From positions 110,037-174,036 of the forward strand of contig DJVI01000003.1 in assembly GCA_002441125.1 (NCBI GenBank): 64,000 nucleotides of DNA, given 5' to 3'. The notes below the pieces were generated by a model. The model made no database searches. It was not told the DNA's origin and saw nothing but the letters and a program-made list of their open reading frames with translations. Positions 33,470 to 42,974 of this stretch are shown in pieces (position 1 is the stretch's first letter; each line of letters begins with the position of its first letter). The translations under genes and the position numbers were made by a program. Source of the stretch: Caldifarciminota bacterium UBA6260. GTDB taxonomy: Bacteria; Hydrothermota; 32-111.

Positions 33470-34490
33470 AACCGTTCCCATTTTTGGTTATCAAACTTTC
33501 AAATCTAACACCATATTTTGAAGGTAAAAAAATTGAGGATGTAAGTTTGAAAATCTCTCCATTTTTAACACTTCTTTCAGTAATAAATGTGTTAACTTCA
33601 CCTGTCCCTGCACATGAAACATAAGAGAATCCATATTCTATGGACATTTTTTCAAGCTTATGGCTTTTTAAATATTCTCTATAACCCATCTCACACTCTT
33701 TTATACTGTTATTTTTTAAAAGAGAGGAGAAAAGGACATCGATTCCATCTTTTGCAATCTTTAGGATTTTTTCTTTATTTTTTGAAAGTTTTCCAAATGG
33801 AAAACTTTTAGAGAAGGAAAAACCAACACCATTTTTCATAATACCTATATCTAAGACAACTATTCTGTTATTCTTCAAAATATCACCGTTCAATGTTGGA
33901 TAAATAGTTTTAGGATCAAAACCAACATAGGTAGGCAAATACCTTTTAAAACCATCCTCATATATCAAAAGATCAACAGCATTTCTGAGTTGAACATCTT
34001 TAATACCGACTTTCAGCATTTCCTCAACTTTTTCAAAAATCTTTTCCATCCTTTGGGCTATTTTTATAATTTTTGACATCTCGTTTTTACTCTTAAAACT
34101 ACCCAAAGTCTTAGAAGGAGAAACGAATTTGAATGTAACATAATCCTTAAAATAGAAAGAGAAGGTTGTATTTACAAGCCCAACTCTTGTAATTCCATTT
34201 CCCTTCAAAATTTCAAACCACTCCTTTACAAAAAGTTTTCCATTCTTAAGGTATTCGAGTGTATCACCTTTTATGAGTTCAACACTACCAATATTTTTCA
34301 CTTCAGGATACAAAAGATAATCAACTATAAGATAAACTTTTCTTTTTCCTATGAAGAGATTAGCATCATACTCTCCATAGTTGAAAGATAGATCCTTTTC
34401 GAGAAGATCGAACACCTGTTCAGGATCATCTATAAATATCATTTCTTTTTCTTTTAAAAGATTTTGAATTATTTTTATTTTATTTTCCAT
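33453..34490 (-). CDS. M24-fold pseudoenzyme (aminopeptidase P/creatinase-like)
   Basis: 345 residues with a creatinase-like N-terminal domain and a C-terminal pita-bread domain. Comparing with E. coli aminopeptidase P, only two of five metal ligands remain: the first Asp (VVLDIGI) and the last Glu (GVRFES). The second Asp reads Ser (GFSFSKSF), the His motif is absent and the first Glu reads Ser (KLTSSIF). It is probably not a peptidase; it may bind peptides or have a structural role. Overlaps ispG by 11 bases. Confidence 0.72.
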   Translation of the reverse strand: MENKIKIIQNLLKEKEMIFIDDPEQVFDLLEKDLSFNYGEYDANLFIGKRKVYLIVDYLLYPEVKNIGSVELIKGDTLEYLKNGKLFVKEWFEILKGNGITRVGLVNTTFSFYFKDYVTFKFVSPSKTLGSFKSKNEMSKIIKIAQRMEKIFEKVEEMLKVGIKDVQLRNAVDLLIYEDGFKRYLPTYVGFDPKTIYPTLNGDILKNNRIVVLDIGIMKNGVGFSFSKSFPFGKLSKNKEKILKIAKDGIDVLFSSLLKNNSIKECEMGYREYLKSHKLEKMSIEYGFSYVSCAGTGEVNTFITERSVKNGEIFKLTSSIFLPSKYGVRFESLITKNGNGYEKIL

Positions 34491-35523
34491 ACTTTTTCAA
34501 CTCTTCGTAAAAATTTTTCAGAACTTCATCAATAGGACCTTTTTTTATTATCTCACCTTTTTTAAAAAGAACACCAATACCCTGACCTCCAGTTATACCA
34601 ATATCAGCATCTTTAGCTTCACCAGGACCATTAACAACGCATCCCATTACTGCCACCTTAACATTCTTGTTAACATTTTCAAGGATTTTTTCAACCTCTT
34701 TTTGAACGGATACAACATCAAAAGTTGTTCTACTACATGTTGGACAAGCTATAACATCTGGGACATTCGAAGACATGTGAATAGAAGAGAGAATTATTTT
34801 TGCAGTATCGATCTCGTATATAGGTGAATCTGAAAGTGATACCCTTATAGTATCACCAACTCCGTTAAGAAGAAGATATGAAATACCTATAGAGTTCTTT
34901 ATAGAACCTCTCAAAAGTCCACCAGCTTCAGTGACTCCAAGATGGACAGGGAAATCCAACTCTTTCAATTTTAAATTAGCTTTTATCATCTCTATAACAT
35001 CTGAAGATTTAACTGATAAAACGAGTTTATCGAATCCTTTATCTAAAAAAAATTCAACAGATTTTTTTATAGATTCAAAAAGAGCATCAGAACTAGGATA
35101 ATTATACTTTTTTAAAATTTCTTTTTCAAGTGAACCACCGTTAACGCCAATTCTTATTGGGACATCCTTTTCTTTTGCAACCTTTATAATTTCTGAAAGA
35201 TTCCTTTTTGATATATTACCAGGATTTATTCTTATCTTTGCACATCCTATATCAATTGCAGAAATTGCGAGTTTATAATCAAAATGTATATCTGCAATGA
35301 TAGGACATGGAGAATATTTAACTATCTTTTTCAAAGAGTCCTTACATTTTATATCAGGGTATGAAACTCTAACAATTTGAGCACCTTTTCTATACAGGTT
35401 GTTGATCTGTTCTAAAGTACTTTTATAATCCTCAGTTTTTGTGTTTGTCATAGATTGTATTACAACCGGATGTTTACCACCTATTGGAATATTACCAACA
35501 TAAACTGTTCTTTTAGAGTTCAT
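34480..35523 (-). CDS. ispG: 4-hydroxy-3-methylbut-2-enyl diphosphate synthase
   Basis: 347 residues. The Fe-S enzyme of the MEP isoprenoid pathway that reduces MEcPP to HMBPP. Conserved QSMTNT, RVSYPD, INPGNI and the three cluster Cys in ACPTCSRT and VMGCVVNGPGEA. Overlaps murA by ATGA, so the isoprenoid and peptidoglycan precursor genes are translated together. Confidence 0.96.
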   Translation of the reverse strand: MNSKRTVYVGNIPIGGKHPVVIQSMTNTKTEDYKSTLEQINNLYRKGAQIVRVSYPDIKCKDSLKKIVKYSPCPIIADIHFDYKLAISAIDIGCAKIRINPGNISKRNLSEIIKVAKEKDVPIRIGVNGGSLEKEILKKYNYPSSDALFESIKKSVEFFLDKGFDKLVLSVKSSDVIEMIKANLKLKELDFPVHLGVTEAGGLLRGSIKNSIGISYLLLNGVGDTIRVSLSDSPIYEIDTAKIILSSIHMSSNVPDVIACPTCSRTTFDVVSVQKEVEKILENVNKNVKVAVMGCVVNGPGEAKDADIGITGGQGIGVLFKKGEIIKKGPIDEVLKNFYEELKKYGK

Positions 35524-36782
35524 TCTTCAACCCTTTTAATTTTAGCACCCAACTTTCTTAACTTTTTCTCTATAGATTCGTATCCTCTATCTATATGGTA
35601 TATCCTTTTTATCTCGCTCTCCCCTTCAGCGGCAAGAGCTGCCAAAACGAGTGCAGCTGATGCTCTAAGATCTGAAGCCATAACTGGTGCTCCCAAAAGT
35701 TTTTTTACACCTTTTATTATCGCTTTGTTTGTATCTATAGTAATATCTGCACCCATCCTTAAAAGTTCTGGCACATGCATGAACCTCTTCTCAAATATAT
35801 TTTCAGAAACTATCGATATTCCATCAACGAGAGAGAGTAAAGAGACGAACTGTGCCTGCATATCTGTAGGGAAAAAAGGATAAGGTAAAACATCTATATT
35901 TACAGGTTTTAAATTTTTGGATGCTTTGATATATATTTCATCTTCACTTATTGAAAGTTTAAAACCGATCTCCTTCAACTTGTTCAAAACTGCATCCATA
36001 TGTTTAGGATTGCATTTTTTTAAAACTAACTCTCCACCTGTTATTGCTGCGGATACAAGTAAAGTTCCAGCTTCTATTCTGTCTGGAATTACACTGTATT
36101 CAACTGGAAAAAGTTTTTCAACACCCTCTATAGTTAAAACAGGGGAATCGATACCTGTTATTTTTGCACCCATACTGTTTAGGAATCTTGCCACATCTGA
36201 AACTTCCGGCTCAATAGCTGCACCTTTGATTACAGTTTTTCCTTCAGCTTTTACTGCAGCCATCATTACATTTATGGTAGCACCAACAGATGTTCCCTTA
36301 CTCCCTTCAAGAAAAATCTCCTTTCCTTTCAGCTTTTTGCATCTTGCCTTCACATAACCTCTTTCCAGTTTTATATCACATCCAAGTTCTTTGAAGCCTT
36401 TCAAATGTAGATCTATAGGTCTTTCACCTATAGCACAACCACCCGGTAAGGATGCATCAACTTTACCCATCCTTCCTATCAAAGAGCCCATAACATAATA
36501 TGAAGCCCTCATCTTTCTAACGAAATCATATGGAGCGACATATCCAACTTTTGAAGGAACATCTATTAAAAGAGTATTCTTTTTGAATTCCACCTTTGCA
36601 CCTATATACTCTAAAACTTTTATCATGTGCTTCACATCATCAACATCTGGAACATTTTTTATAACACTTTTACCTATTGTAAGCAGAGTTGCAACCATTA
36701 TTGGTAAAACAGAATTCTTTGAGCCTGAAGTGTTCAATTCACCTGAAAGTTTTACTCCACCTTTTATTATGAATTTATCCAT
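35520..36782 (-). CDS. murA: UDP-N-acetylglucosamine 1-carboxyvinyltransferase
   Basis: 420 residues. First committed step of peptidoglycan synthesis, PEP transfer to UDP-GlcNAc. Substrate loop SGSKNSVLP, catalytic Cys in PGGCAIG (fosfomycin-sensitive form), late Arg/Asp in ASDLRASAALVLA. Good GGGAG site. Confidence 0.97.
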   Translation of the reverse strand: MDKFIIKGGVKLSGELNTSGSKNSVLPIMVATLLTIGKSVIKNVPDVDDVKHMIKVLEYIGAKVEFKKNTLLIDVPSKVGYVAPYDFVRKMRASYYVMGSLIGRMGKVDASLPGGCAIGERPIDLHLKGFKELGCDIKLERGYVKARCKKLKGKEIFLEGSKGTSVGATINVMMAAVKAEGKTVIKGAAIEPEVSDVARFLNSMGAKITGIDSPVLTIEGVEKLFPVEYSVIPDRIEAGTLLVSAAITGGELVLKKCNPKHMDAVLNKLKEIGFKLSISEDEIYIKASKNLKPVNIDVLPYPFFPTDMQAQFVSLLSLVDGISIVSENIFEKRFMHVPELLRMGADITIDTNKAIIKGVKKLLGAPVMASDLRASAALVLAALAAEGESEIKRIYHIDRGYESIEKKLRKLGAKIKRVEE

Positions 36783-36783
36783 A

Positions 36784-38019
36784 TCACTCCCTTTTTATAA
36801 ATGGATCGAAATTTGAATAGAATTGAACATAACCTTTATCATAGAAGAAAAATTTTCCACCTTTCTGTATATCCCTGTAATCTGTTTCAAAACCTTTTCT
36901 CGCAATAAGATATGAATTATCTCCCAATTTTAATTTTAAACTCAAAATAAATCTCGTTTGGAATGAAGAGTATGATGTGGAATCGATGTTATCCCTTTTA
37001 AGGTTTGATATAGACTCACCACCACTTATATTTAGAATGCCTTTTGAAAATGTGTAACCTATAAAGAAAAGATCTGTATTTTTTTCGAATATATCCTCAA
37101 CCATCCTATAACCTTTTTCATAAAAAAGATCAAACCAGTTAACACCATTCTTATAAGAAAGTGAATAGGAGAGTTTTATCCTTGAATCTTTTTCTTCCGT
37201 TGTATCGTTAAAGTCGAGAAAAGAATTTTTCAGATCTAAAAGAGTCAATCTGAAACCTGTTGATAAAAAATCTTTTCCTTTTTCTTTAGTATAAAAAATC
37301 TGTGAGTAAAGATAATCATAACTTGTATCAATTGTAAAATTGTAGATGAAGGAATCCAAAAATTCATCATAGGTATAATGGTTTTCTCTTGTAAAAAACT
37401 TCTTTCTGTATAATGTTAAAAATTCTACCTCTTTTATATTACCACCAGAAAATAATGTTAAAATGTAAGGGTTGTTTTCATAGATTCTCGGGTAAGGTAA
37501 AATTTCTTCATTCCAGTTTTTGTGAGAATAGTTGTTATCAAAATTTTCAAGTGTGAAGGAAATACTATTTTTAGTGTTGAAACCTATAAAATCCAAATGG
37601 AATGTTAAATCGGAGTCCTTTTTATAAAATGTTGGATTTGCCAAAAATCCTAAGCCGAAAAAATCTTTAAACCAGTATGTTAAACCGTATTCAAATATCT
37701 TGCTGTGAAATTCAAAATCATCATAGTAAATATTTTTTAGTTCAAAATCCAAAGATTTAAAAAGTGGTATTTTTAGTTTCAAAATGGATTTTATAGATAG
37801 TTGCTCAACATTGTAACATCCACCAGAGATCATGGCAAAATTTTCATTTTTAACAAAATTGTTAAAAATGTTGATATCAAAATCTGAACAGAATTGATCA
37901 ACTATATATTCTGAATCATAATTTTCAGGTAAAATGTATGAAAAAATAAAAAGAGGTAAAAATAAAAAATATAACAAAATATATTTTTTATTCAATTTTA
38001 AAATCCTCAGATTTTCCAT
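36784..38019 (-). CDS. Predicted outer-membrane beta-barrel, unknown family
   Basis: 411 residues, signal peptide near residues 12-28 (YILLYFLFLPLFIFS), two Cys in the mature N-terminus, then about 16 alternating amphipathic strands rich in Phe, Tyr, Asp and Asn, without Cys. No family recognised. It starts inside the end of the PII-like gene and ends two bases before murA. Confidence 0.62.
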   Translation of the reverse strand: MENLRILKLNKKYILLYFLFLPLFIFSYILPENYDSEYIVDQFCSDFDINIFNNFVKNENFAMISGGCYNVEQLSIKSILKLKIPLFKSLDFELKNIYYDDFEFHSKIFEYGLTYWFKDFFGLGFLANPTFYKKDSDLTFHLDFIGFNTKNSISFTLENFDNNYSHKNWNEEILPYPRIYENNPYILTLFSGGNIKEVEFLTLYRKKFFTRENHYTYDEFLDSFIYNFTIDTSYDYLYSQIFYTKEKGKDFLSTGFRLTLLDLKNSFLDFNDTTEEKDSRIKLSYSLSYKNGVNWFDLFYEKGYRMVEDIFEKNTDLFFIGYTFSKGILNISGGESISNLKRDNIDSTSYSSFQTRFILSLKLKLGDNSYLIARKGFETDYRDIQKGGKFFFYDKGYVQFYSNFDPFIKRE

Positions 38020-38335
38020 AAACTGAATCTATTTTCATAATGTAGATTCTCAAAATATCTTCTCTTTCTGGATCTATTTTTAGATCTTTTAAAATTTCTA
38101 TCAAATGTTCAACCTGCTCTTTACTATCAACAGTTGAAAGTATTATCTTCGAGTATTTACTCTCGTCATTCAACTTATACTTCAAACCGGAAAAAATTGG
38201 TACATTTATATTTACAGCCTGATTTATAGTTTGTCCCTCAATAACAAATGAATCGTTTATTCCGCTCTCCACAAGAGAGTTTAAAACATCCTCATAGAAC
38301 TCCTCTTTGTATAAAAGAAGTATCATAAAAAACAT
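37988..38335 (-). CDS. PII-like signalling protein
   Basis: 115 residues with a beta-alpha-beta-beta-alpha-beta pattern: FFMILLLYKEEFYEDVLNSL, IILSTVDSKEQVEHLIEIL and ILRIYIMKIDSVYG, as in PII-like trimeric regulators (also CutA). Being directly behind a cation/proton antiporter gene, it may sense nucleotide or bicarbonate levels and control that transporter, as PII-like proteins do for other transporters. The fold call is moderately secure; the partner is inference. Confidence 0.62.
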   Translation of the reverse strand: MFFMILLLYKEEFYEDVLNSLVESGINDSFVIEGQTINQAVNINVPIFSGLKYKLNDESKYSKIILSTVDSKEQVEHLIEILKDLKIDPEREDILRIYIMKIDSVYGKSEDFKIE

Positions 38336-38348
38336 ATATCTCTCCTTT

Positions 38349-39470
38349 TTATTTTCTGTAAAGATAACTTAGCAAGAATGGAGTTATAAGTGTTGTTACA
38401 AGAATCATTATAACAAACCCGTTGTAAACAACCTGATTTACAAACCCTCTTGAAAGTGCAATAGATGCTATAACAAGTCCAACTTCTCCTCTCGGTATCA
38501 TTCCAACTCCAACTTTTAATGACTCATCAAAACTTAATCCATTAAAATAACTTGCTAAACCACATCCAATAACCTTTGAAATAATGGCTATTATCGTCAA
38601 AATAAGTGTGAAAAGAAGGTTAAGATCATGTAAATTGATAGATGTTTTCACACCAACAACGAAAAAGAAAAATGAGATGAAGAGTGTATCCACTATGATA
38701 TGCGTATTATCTAAAATTCTTTTAGAAAATCTTGTTCTTGATATAGAAACACCCGCAACATAAGCACCAGTTATTCCGGCTATACCCATCTGTTCAGAAA
38801 AATATGAGAGAAAAAGCATAAGAATTACGGAAAGACTTAAAACCATATCATGTGACCTGAAATTTGAAACAAAATGAAAAGCCCTGTTTATAATGTAAAC
38901 ATAAAGTATGTAGATAAAAGCTATCAAAAGTAAAAGTTTCAAAATCACAAGATAAAAGTTCCCGGAATGGAATAGAAAGACGAAAGAGATTGACATGAAA
39001 AGTATTCCGATAACATCATCTATAACAGCAGCGCCAAGAATCGTTATTCCACTTCTTGTATTCAGTTTACCAATCTCAAGAAGTGTCATAACTGTTATAG
39101 AAACCGATGTTGCAGTAAGAGTCAAACCTATTATGTAACTTGCATTGAAACTGAATTTCATCAACAGAAACAGAAAAGAGAGAAAAAATGGTACAAAAAC
39201 TCCAGATAAAGCTATAATTAAGGATGCTTTCCCTTGCTTTTTTATACTTTCGAGATCTGTTTCAAGTCCAGCAAGAAACATAAGAAAAAGAATACTTATA
39301 TCTGAAAAAAACTCTATGGTTTTATCAACTCTTATAATTTTCAAAACTGGACCACAGATTATTCCAAGTAATATTATACCAATAACAGAAGGTAATTTTA
39401 ACCTAACAAAAATTTCGTTTATTATTTTTGTGGTTATAAGGATGAAAACAAAAATAAAAATTTCAGTCAT
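38349..39470 (-). CDS. Cation/proton antiporter, CPA2 (Kef/NapA-like) membrane part
   Basis: 373 residues, about 12 membrane helices, no cytosolic RCK domain. Conserved PSVIGIILLGIICGP, LFLMFLAGLETD, and the paired Asp of the transport site in AAVIDDVIGILF, with MIPRGEVGLVIA. It should exchange Na+ or K+ for H+. The missing regulatory domain may be replaced by the PII-like protein just downstream. Confidence 0.9.
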   Translation of the reverse strand: MTEIFIFVFILITTKIINEIFVRLKLPSVIGIILLGIICGPVLKIIRVDKTIEFFSDISILFLMFLAGLETDLESIKKQGKASLIIALSGVFVPFFLSFLFLLMKFSFNASYIIGLTLTATSVSITVMTLLEIGKLNTRSGITILGAAVIDDVIGILFMSISFVFLFHSGNFYLVILKLLLLIAFIYILYVYIINRAFHFVSNFRSHDMVLSLSVILMLFLSYFSEQMGIAGITGAYVAGVSISRTRFSKRILDNTHIIVDTLFISFFFFVVGVKTSINLHDLNLLFTLILTIIAIISKVIGCGLASYFNGLSFDESLKVGVGMIPRGEVGLVIASIALSRGFVNQVVYNGFVIMILVTTLITPFLLSYLYRK

Positions 39471-40404
39471 TTTCTACAACCTTGTAATAGAATTCTCCAT
39501 CAAATTTATCTATCTTTAAATTATCTTTCAACTCTTTTTCAAGATCTTCAAGAATCTTTTTCAAACTTTCACCATCCATTCCTAAAGAGACAGATATCTG
39601 TTCAAAGGTGCATGGCCTTCTTTTCAAAAGTTCTTTTACTTCCTCTTTCCCAACATTTGAACGATTATCTTTTTTCCCTGAAAATGACAGATCTATCTGA
39701 ACAAAATCTCCAAGAAGATTCTTTATCCTTTCTTTATCCTCTTCTTCAATCGGTTTAGCCTCTTTATATGCAGGAGGTCTTATAACCGTGTTTATCTGAA
39801 CCTTATCAACCTTCATCCTCTCGATTATCTTTCTCAAACTTATAAGATCGTTATCTGAATCGTTAACCCCTTTAACAAGCAAAATTTCAAGAAAGAGTTT
39901 TCCTTTATACTCCTTTGAAAATTTTATCAAACCTTCTATAATGATTGATAGTTTTAAATCTTTATGCGGCTTATTAACTTTTAAAAAAGATTCCTCACAA
40001 ACAGAATCCAAGGATGGGATAACTATATCAAAATCCATAGATTCATTCCTTACATCCTCTCTGAAAAACAAAGAACCATTTGTTAATAGTGTTATGGGTA
40101 AAGTTGTTAACTTCTTAACCTCACTTAAAATCTCTCCCATCTTTACATTAAGCGTAGGTTCACCCGAACCGGTGAAAGTTATACAATCTATCCTACCTGT
40201 ATAACTCCCCAAAAAATCTTTTATCTGTGAAACTATCTCTTTATCGTTATGAAAATCTATTCTTTCTATTATTTTGTTTGTAGTTTTACCAACTTCGCAG
40301 TAAATACAATCATAGGAACAGAATTTTCTCTCAACAAGATCTATTCCGAGAGAATATCCTAACCTTCTTGATGGAACTGGTCCAAATATAAATTTTTTAT
40401 TCAT
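39463..40404 (-). CDS. Radical SAM protein (COG0731-like) with C-terminal winged helix
   Basis: 313 residues. N-terminal FGPVPSRRLGYSLGID and the cluster motif CSYDCIYCEVG (CxxxCxxC), GSGEPTLN and LLVKGVNDSDND; the last 70 residues look like a winged helix (RRPCTFEQISVSLGMDGESL). This class is widespread in anaerobes and its substrate is not established. The gene has its own promoter whose -10 box ends eight bases before the ATG, so the mRNA is predicted leaderless. Confidence 0.85.
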   Translation of the reverse strand: MNKKFIFGPVPSRRLGYSLGIDLVERKFCSYDCIYCEVGKTTNKIIERIDFHNDKEIVSQIKDFLGSYTGRIDCITFTGSGEPTLNVKMGEILSEVKKLTTLPITLLTNGSLFFREDVRNESMDFDIVIPSLDSVCEESFLKVNKPHKDLKLSIIIEGLIKFSKEYKGKLFLEILLVKGVNDSDNDLISLRKIIERMKVDKVQINTVIRPPAYKEAKPIEEEDKERIKNLLGDFVQIDLSFSGKKDNRSNVGKEEVKELLKRRPCTFEQISVSLGMDGESLKKILEDLEKELKDNLKIDKFDGEFYYKVVEND

Positions 40405-40412
40405 AGTATGTA

Positions 40413-40440
40413 ATTATAACAAAACTTATATAAAAGTCAA
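40413..40440 (-). promoter_or_regulatory. Promoter within the long minus-strand gene run
   Basis: TTGACT (40435-40440) and TATAAT (40413-40418), 16-bp spacer, reading leftward. It is the only clear gap promoter between 57.6 and 26 kb and splits the run into two units. Confidence 0.8.
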
Positions 40441-40446
40441 ATTTTG

Positions 40447-40842
40447 CTACTGTAGTGTGATTGAATTATTTATATACCACTTCCCTTCTCTTTTTATAAG
40501 GAAATGTTCCATGTTAGATTTATGTTCCCCTTCTCCTTTTACTGTAAAATACATTCTCACCAAAACTCTGGCTGTATCATCAGCCAAAGAAATTATCGAA
40601 AAAGTATCTATCTTAACTTCTACATCCATATTTTTAAAAATGAATCCAACTATATTTTTGGTAGAGTTATATTCTGCTGTATCTTTTGGATCAATGGTTT
40701 CCATGTAAGTTTCAATATCCTTTTTGTTCATAGCATCCACATTTTTGTAAATAACCTTTTTAATTTTTGCAGAATCACTGTTGAAACTACAGGAAATCAA
40801 AACAATCAAAAAAAAGAGAATCGGTAAAAATTTTTTTAACAT
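40447..40842 (-). CDS. NTF2/SnoaL-like lipoprotein
   Basis: 131 residues: lipoprotein signal (LPILFFLIVLISCS, lipobox LISC) and a DUF4878/NTF2-like domain (DAMNKKDIETYMETID, ARVLVRMYFTVKGEG, HFLIKREGKWYI). Such lipoproteins have no defined activity. Last gene of the unit that begins at 57.6 kb. Confidence 0.75.
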   Translation of the reverse strand: MLKKFLPILFFLIVLISCSFNSDSAKIKKVIYKNVDAMNKKDIETYMETIDPKDTAEYNSTKNIVGFIFKNMDVEVKIDTFSIISLADDTARVLVRMYFTVKGEGEHKSNMEHFLIKREGKWYINNSITLQ

Positions 40843-40854
40843 TTAAAACTCCTT

Positions 40855-42063
40855 TTATATTATTAAATCAACCAAAAGAGGTATCAAAAGTATAGGTAAA
40901 GTTGAGGGAAAAAGTATCCTGTAAACCTTTGACCAATCAGCCTTAAAATATTCCCTTGTCAAAGACAAACATAGATGAACTGGTGAAAGTAGAACACCAA
41001 AAAAACCGGAAGCATAGAATAGTGTTAGTTTGACAAAATCGACTGAACCATTTGCTTTTAAAATTATAGTTGAAACTATGGGAAGAAGGATCCCAACATA
41101 AGCTTGATTAACACCGGTGAATATTCCGATAAGTATAGGAATGAAAATCAAAAGAATATAATATGTTGCTTTATAGTTTTGAAAAAGAAGAAAATTGTTT
41201 TTTATAATTTCAGAATTTGAAAAAAAATCTTTAAAAACCATAACTCCAACTATTAAAAGTATCATATCTAAAGAAAAGGATTTAACAAAAATTTCTAACT
41301 TTTTTTTGATTCCAACATTCAAAACTATAAGGAAAAAAATTGAAATCGAGAAGACTATTATCTCCTCTCTTAATTTCGTAAAAAGAATCAAAACAACTAT
41401 CAAAAGGACAGGAAAAAAACCTAAGAAAACATTAAGTAAACTCCCAGATAAAGGGATTTTTCTTTCAACTTTAACATTTTTCAACTTTTTGATAAAAAGG
41501 ATACCTATCAATAACGCTAAAATAGTTAAGTAGAATTGGTGTTTCATAATCTGTTTTATAGGTATATTCAAAATGTTCGAAGTCAATATCAATCCTGGAT
41601 ACAATGGCCAAAAATATTCCCAGATGTGTCTGAACCAGTAGTTGACAAAAGTTTTTTCTTCAGGTTTCATATCTATCTTGTCACCCAATTCGTTAACGAT
41701 CTCGGAAGGGAACAATGCACCACCAGGCATTGGAAGAAGTCCAATGAACATGGGTGGAAAAATTATCGCATACTTTACATCTTTGAAAATTTCAAGCAAA
41801 CTTTCAGATAAAGATTTTATTCCTTTTTCCTTAATAACATTTGAAAGAAGTAAAACTGAATATATTATTACAACAGTTTTGATTGTTGTATAGGATGTAA
41901 TAGATTTAAAAAAAACATCTGTTATCTCTTTAAATCCAGAATAAAAGAATAAACCGACAAGAAAAGATGATATCAAAAGAGATATCCCTATATTGATTTT
42001 AAACCTAAGAGAAACAACAAATAATACAAGTATGAAAAAAATTTTTACCCAAAAAAACATCAT
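40855..42063 (-). CDS. DUF401 family permease
   Basis: 402-residue membrane protein with about ten helices and the signature GLLPMPGGALFPSEIV, as in DUF401 transporters related to the gluconate/ion-transporter superfamily. Substrate unknown. ATGA overlap with the SPFH gene. Confidence 0.8.
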   Translation of the reverse strand: MMFFWVKIFFILVLFVVSLRFKINIGISLLISSFLVGLFFYSGFKEITDVFFKSITSYTTIKTVVIIYSVLLLSNVIKEKGIKSLSESLLEIFKDVKYAIIFPPMFIGLLPMPGGALFPSEIVNELGDKIDMKPEEKTFVNYWFRHIWEYFWPLYPGLILTSNILNIPIKQIMKHQFYLTILALLIGILFIKKLKNVKVERKIPLSGSLLNVFLGFFPVLLIVVLILFTKLREEIIVFSISIFFLIVLNVGIKKKLEIFVKSFSLDMILLIVGVMVFKDFFSNSEIIKNNFLLFQNYKATYYILLIFIPILIGIFTGVNQAYVGILLPIVSTIILKANGSVDFVKLTLFYASGFFGVLLSPVHLCLSLTREYFKADWSKVYRILFPSTLPILLIPLLVDLII

Positions 42064-42974
42064 TCACCTAAATTTAAAAGTGGAACAAGGTTTTTATCGA
42101 AAGGAAGTATAACTATCTTAGAGTTTTGTGTATTCAAAAGTTCCTTAAGATTCTGTATGTAATACCACTGTAAATACTGTCTGTTCAAAGATTCTGAGAT
42201 CTTTTTCTGAGCCTGAGCTATACCTTCTGCTTCTATCAGTTTTCTTTCCTTTTCCTTCCTTTCCTTTTCAAGTACATAAACCATTTTTTGTGATTCCTGT
42301 TCTGCAGCTATCTTTTCATCTATAGCGGTTTTTACTCTCGTTGGAAGATCTATATTTCTGAGTAAAATTTTATCAACTATTATCCCCTTTTCAAAAAGAT
42401 TCGCATAAAGCTCATCGAATATCTTTTTTGATAAATCTTCCCTTTTTTCAGAAAATATTTCTGAAACATTGTATAAAACTGTTGCATTCCTTATTGAAGT
42501 TCTTATCGCAGGTCTCACTATTTTTTCAACATAGTTTGTTCCAATGTTTTGATAGACATCAACAGCTTTTTGTGGATCGAGTTTATACCACACGCTTATA
42601 TCGAGCGAGATTGTTAAACCATCCCTTGTCAATGAGGTTATAGCATCATCTCCCTTTTTTATACCCTCCTCTTTAGCTATAGACATTGTGTAATCCTGTG
42701 TTCTCACATCCATCATTACCACCTGAACAAAAGGAAAAACGAAGTGTAAGCCATTCTTTAAAACTTTTTTGTTAAGGTTTCCAAAAAGTACCTGCACACC
42801 AACATAACCTGGTTGTACTATTCTTACAGAACTGACAAGAATAATAAAAATGAGTAAGATGGAAACCGTTATAAAGAGATTTTTTCTATTAATAAATCTA
42901 ATTTTCAATCCAGCATTCGTTGCAATAAAATATCCTATTATCAAAAGAAAAATCAAAAAAATTACGAATGGCAT
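42060..42974 (-). CDS. Prohibitin-family SPFH protein
   Basis: 304 residues: two N-terminal hydrophobic segments (about 1-18 and 29-50), an SPFH domain (VRIVQPGYVGVQVLFGN, TRDGLTISLDISVWYKLD) and a coiled-coil tail (EKIAAEQESQKMVYVLEKE). It probably forms a membrane-attached ring that organises microdomains or controls a protease; no NfeD or FtsH gene is adjacent. GGGGGA precedes the ATG. Confidence 0.88.
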   Translation of the reverse strand: MPFVIFLIFLLIIGYFIATNAGLKIRFINRKNLFITVSILLIFIILVSSVRIVQPGYVGVQVLFGNLNKKVLKNGLHFVFPFVQVVMMDVRTQDYTMSIAKEEGIKKGDDAITSLTRDGLTISLDISVWYKLDPQKAVDVYQNIGTNYVEKIVRPAIRTSIRNATVLYNVSEIFSEKREDLSKKIFDELYANLFEKGIIVDKILLRNIDLPTRVKTAIDEKIAAEQESQKMVYVLEKERKEKERKLIEAEGIAQAQKKISESLNRQYLQWYYIQNLKELLNTQNSKIVILPFDKNLVPLLNLGE

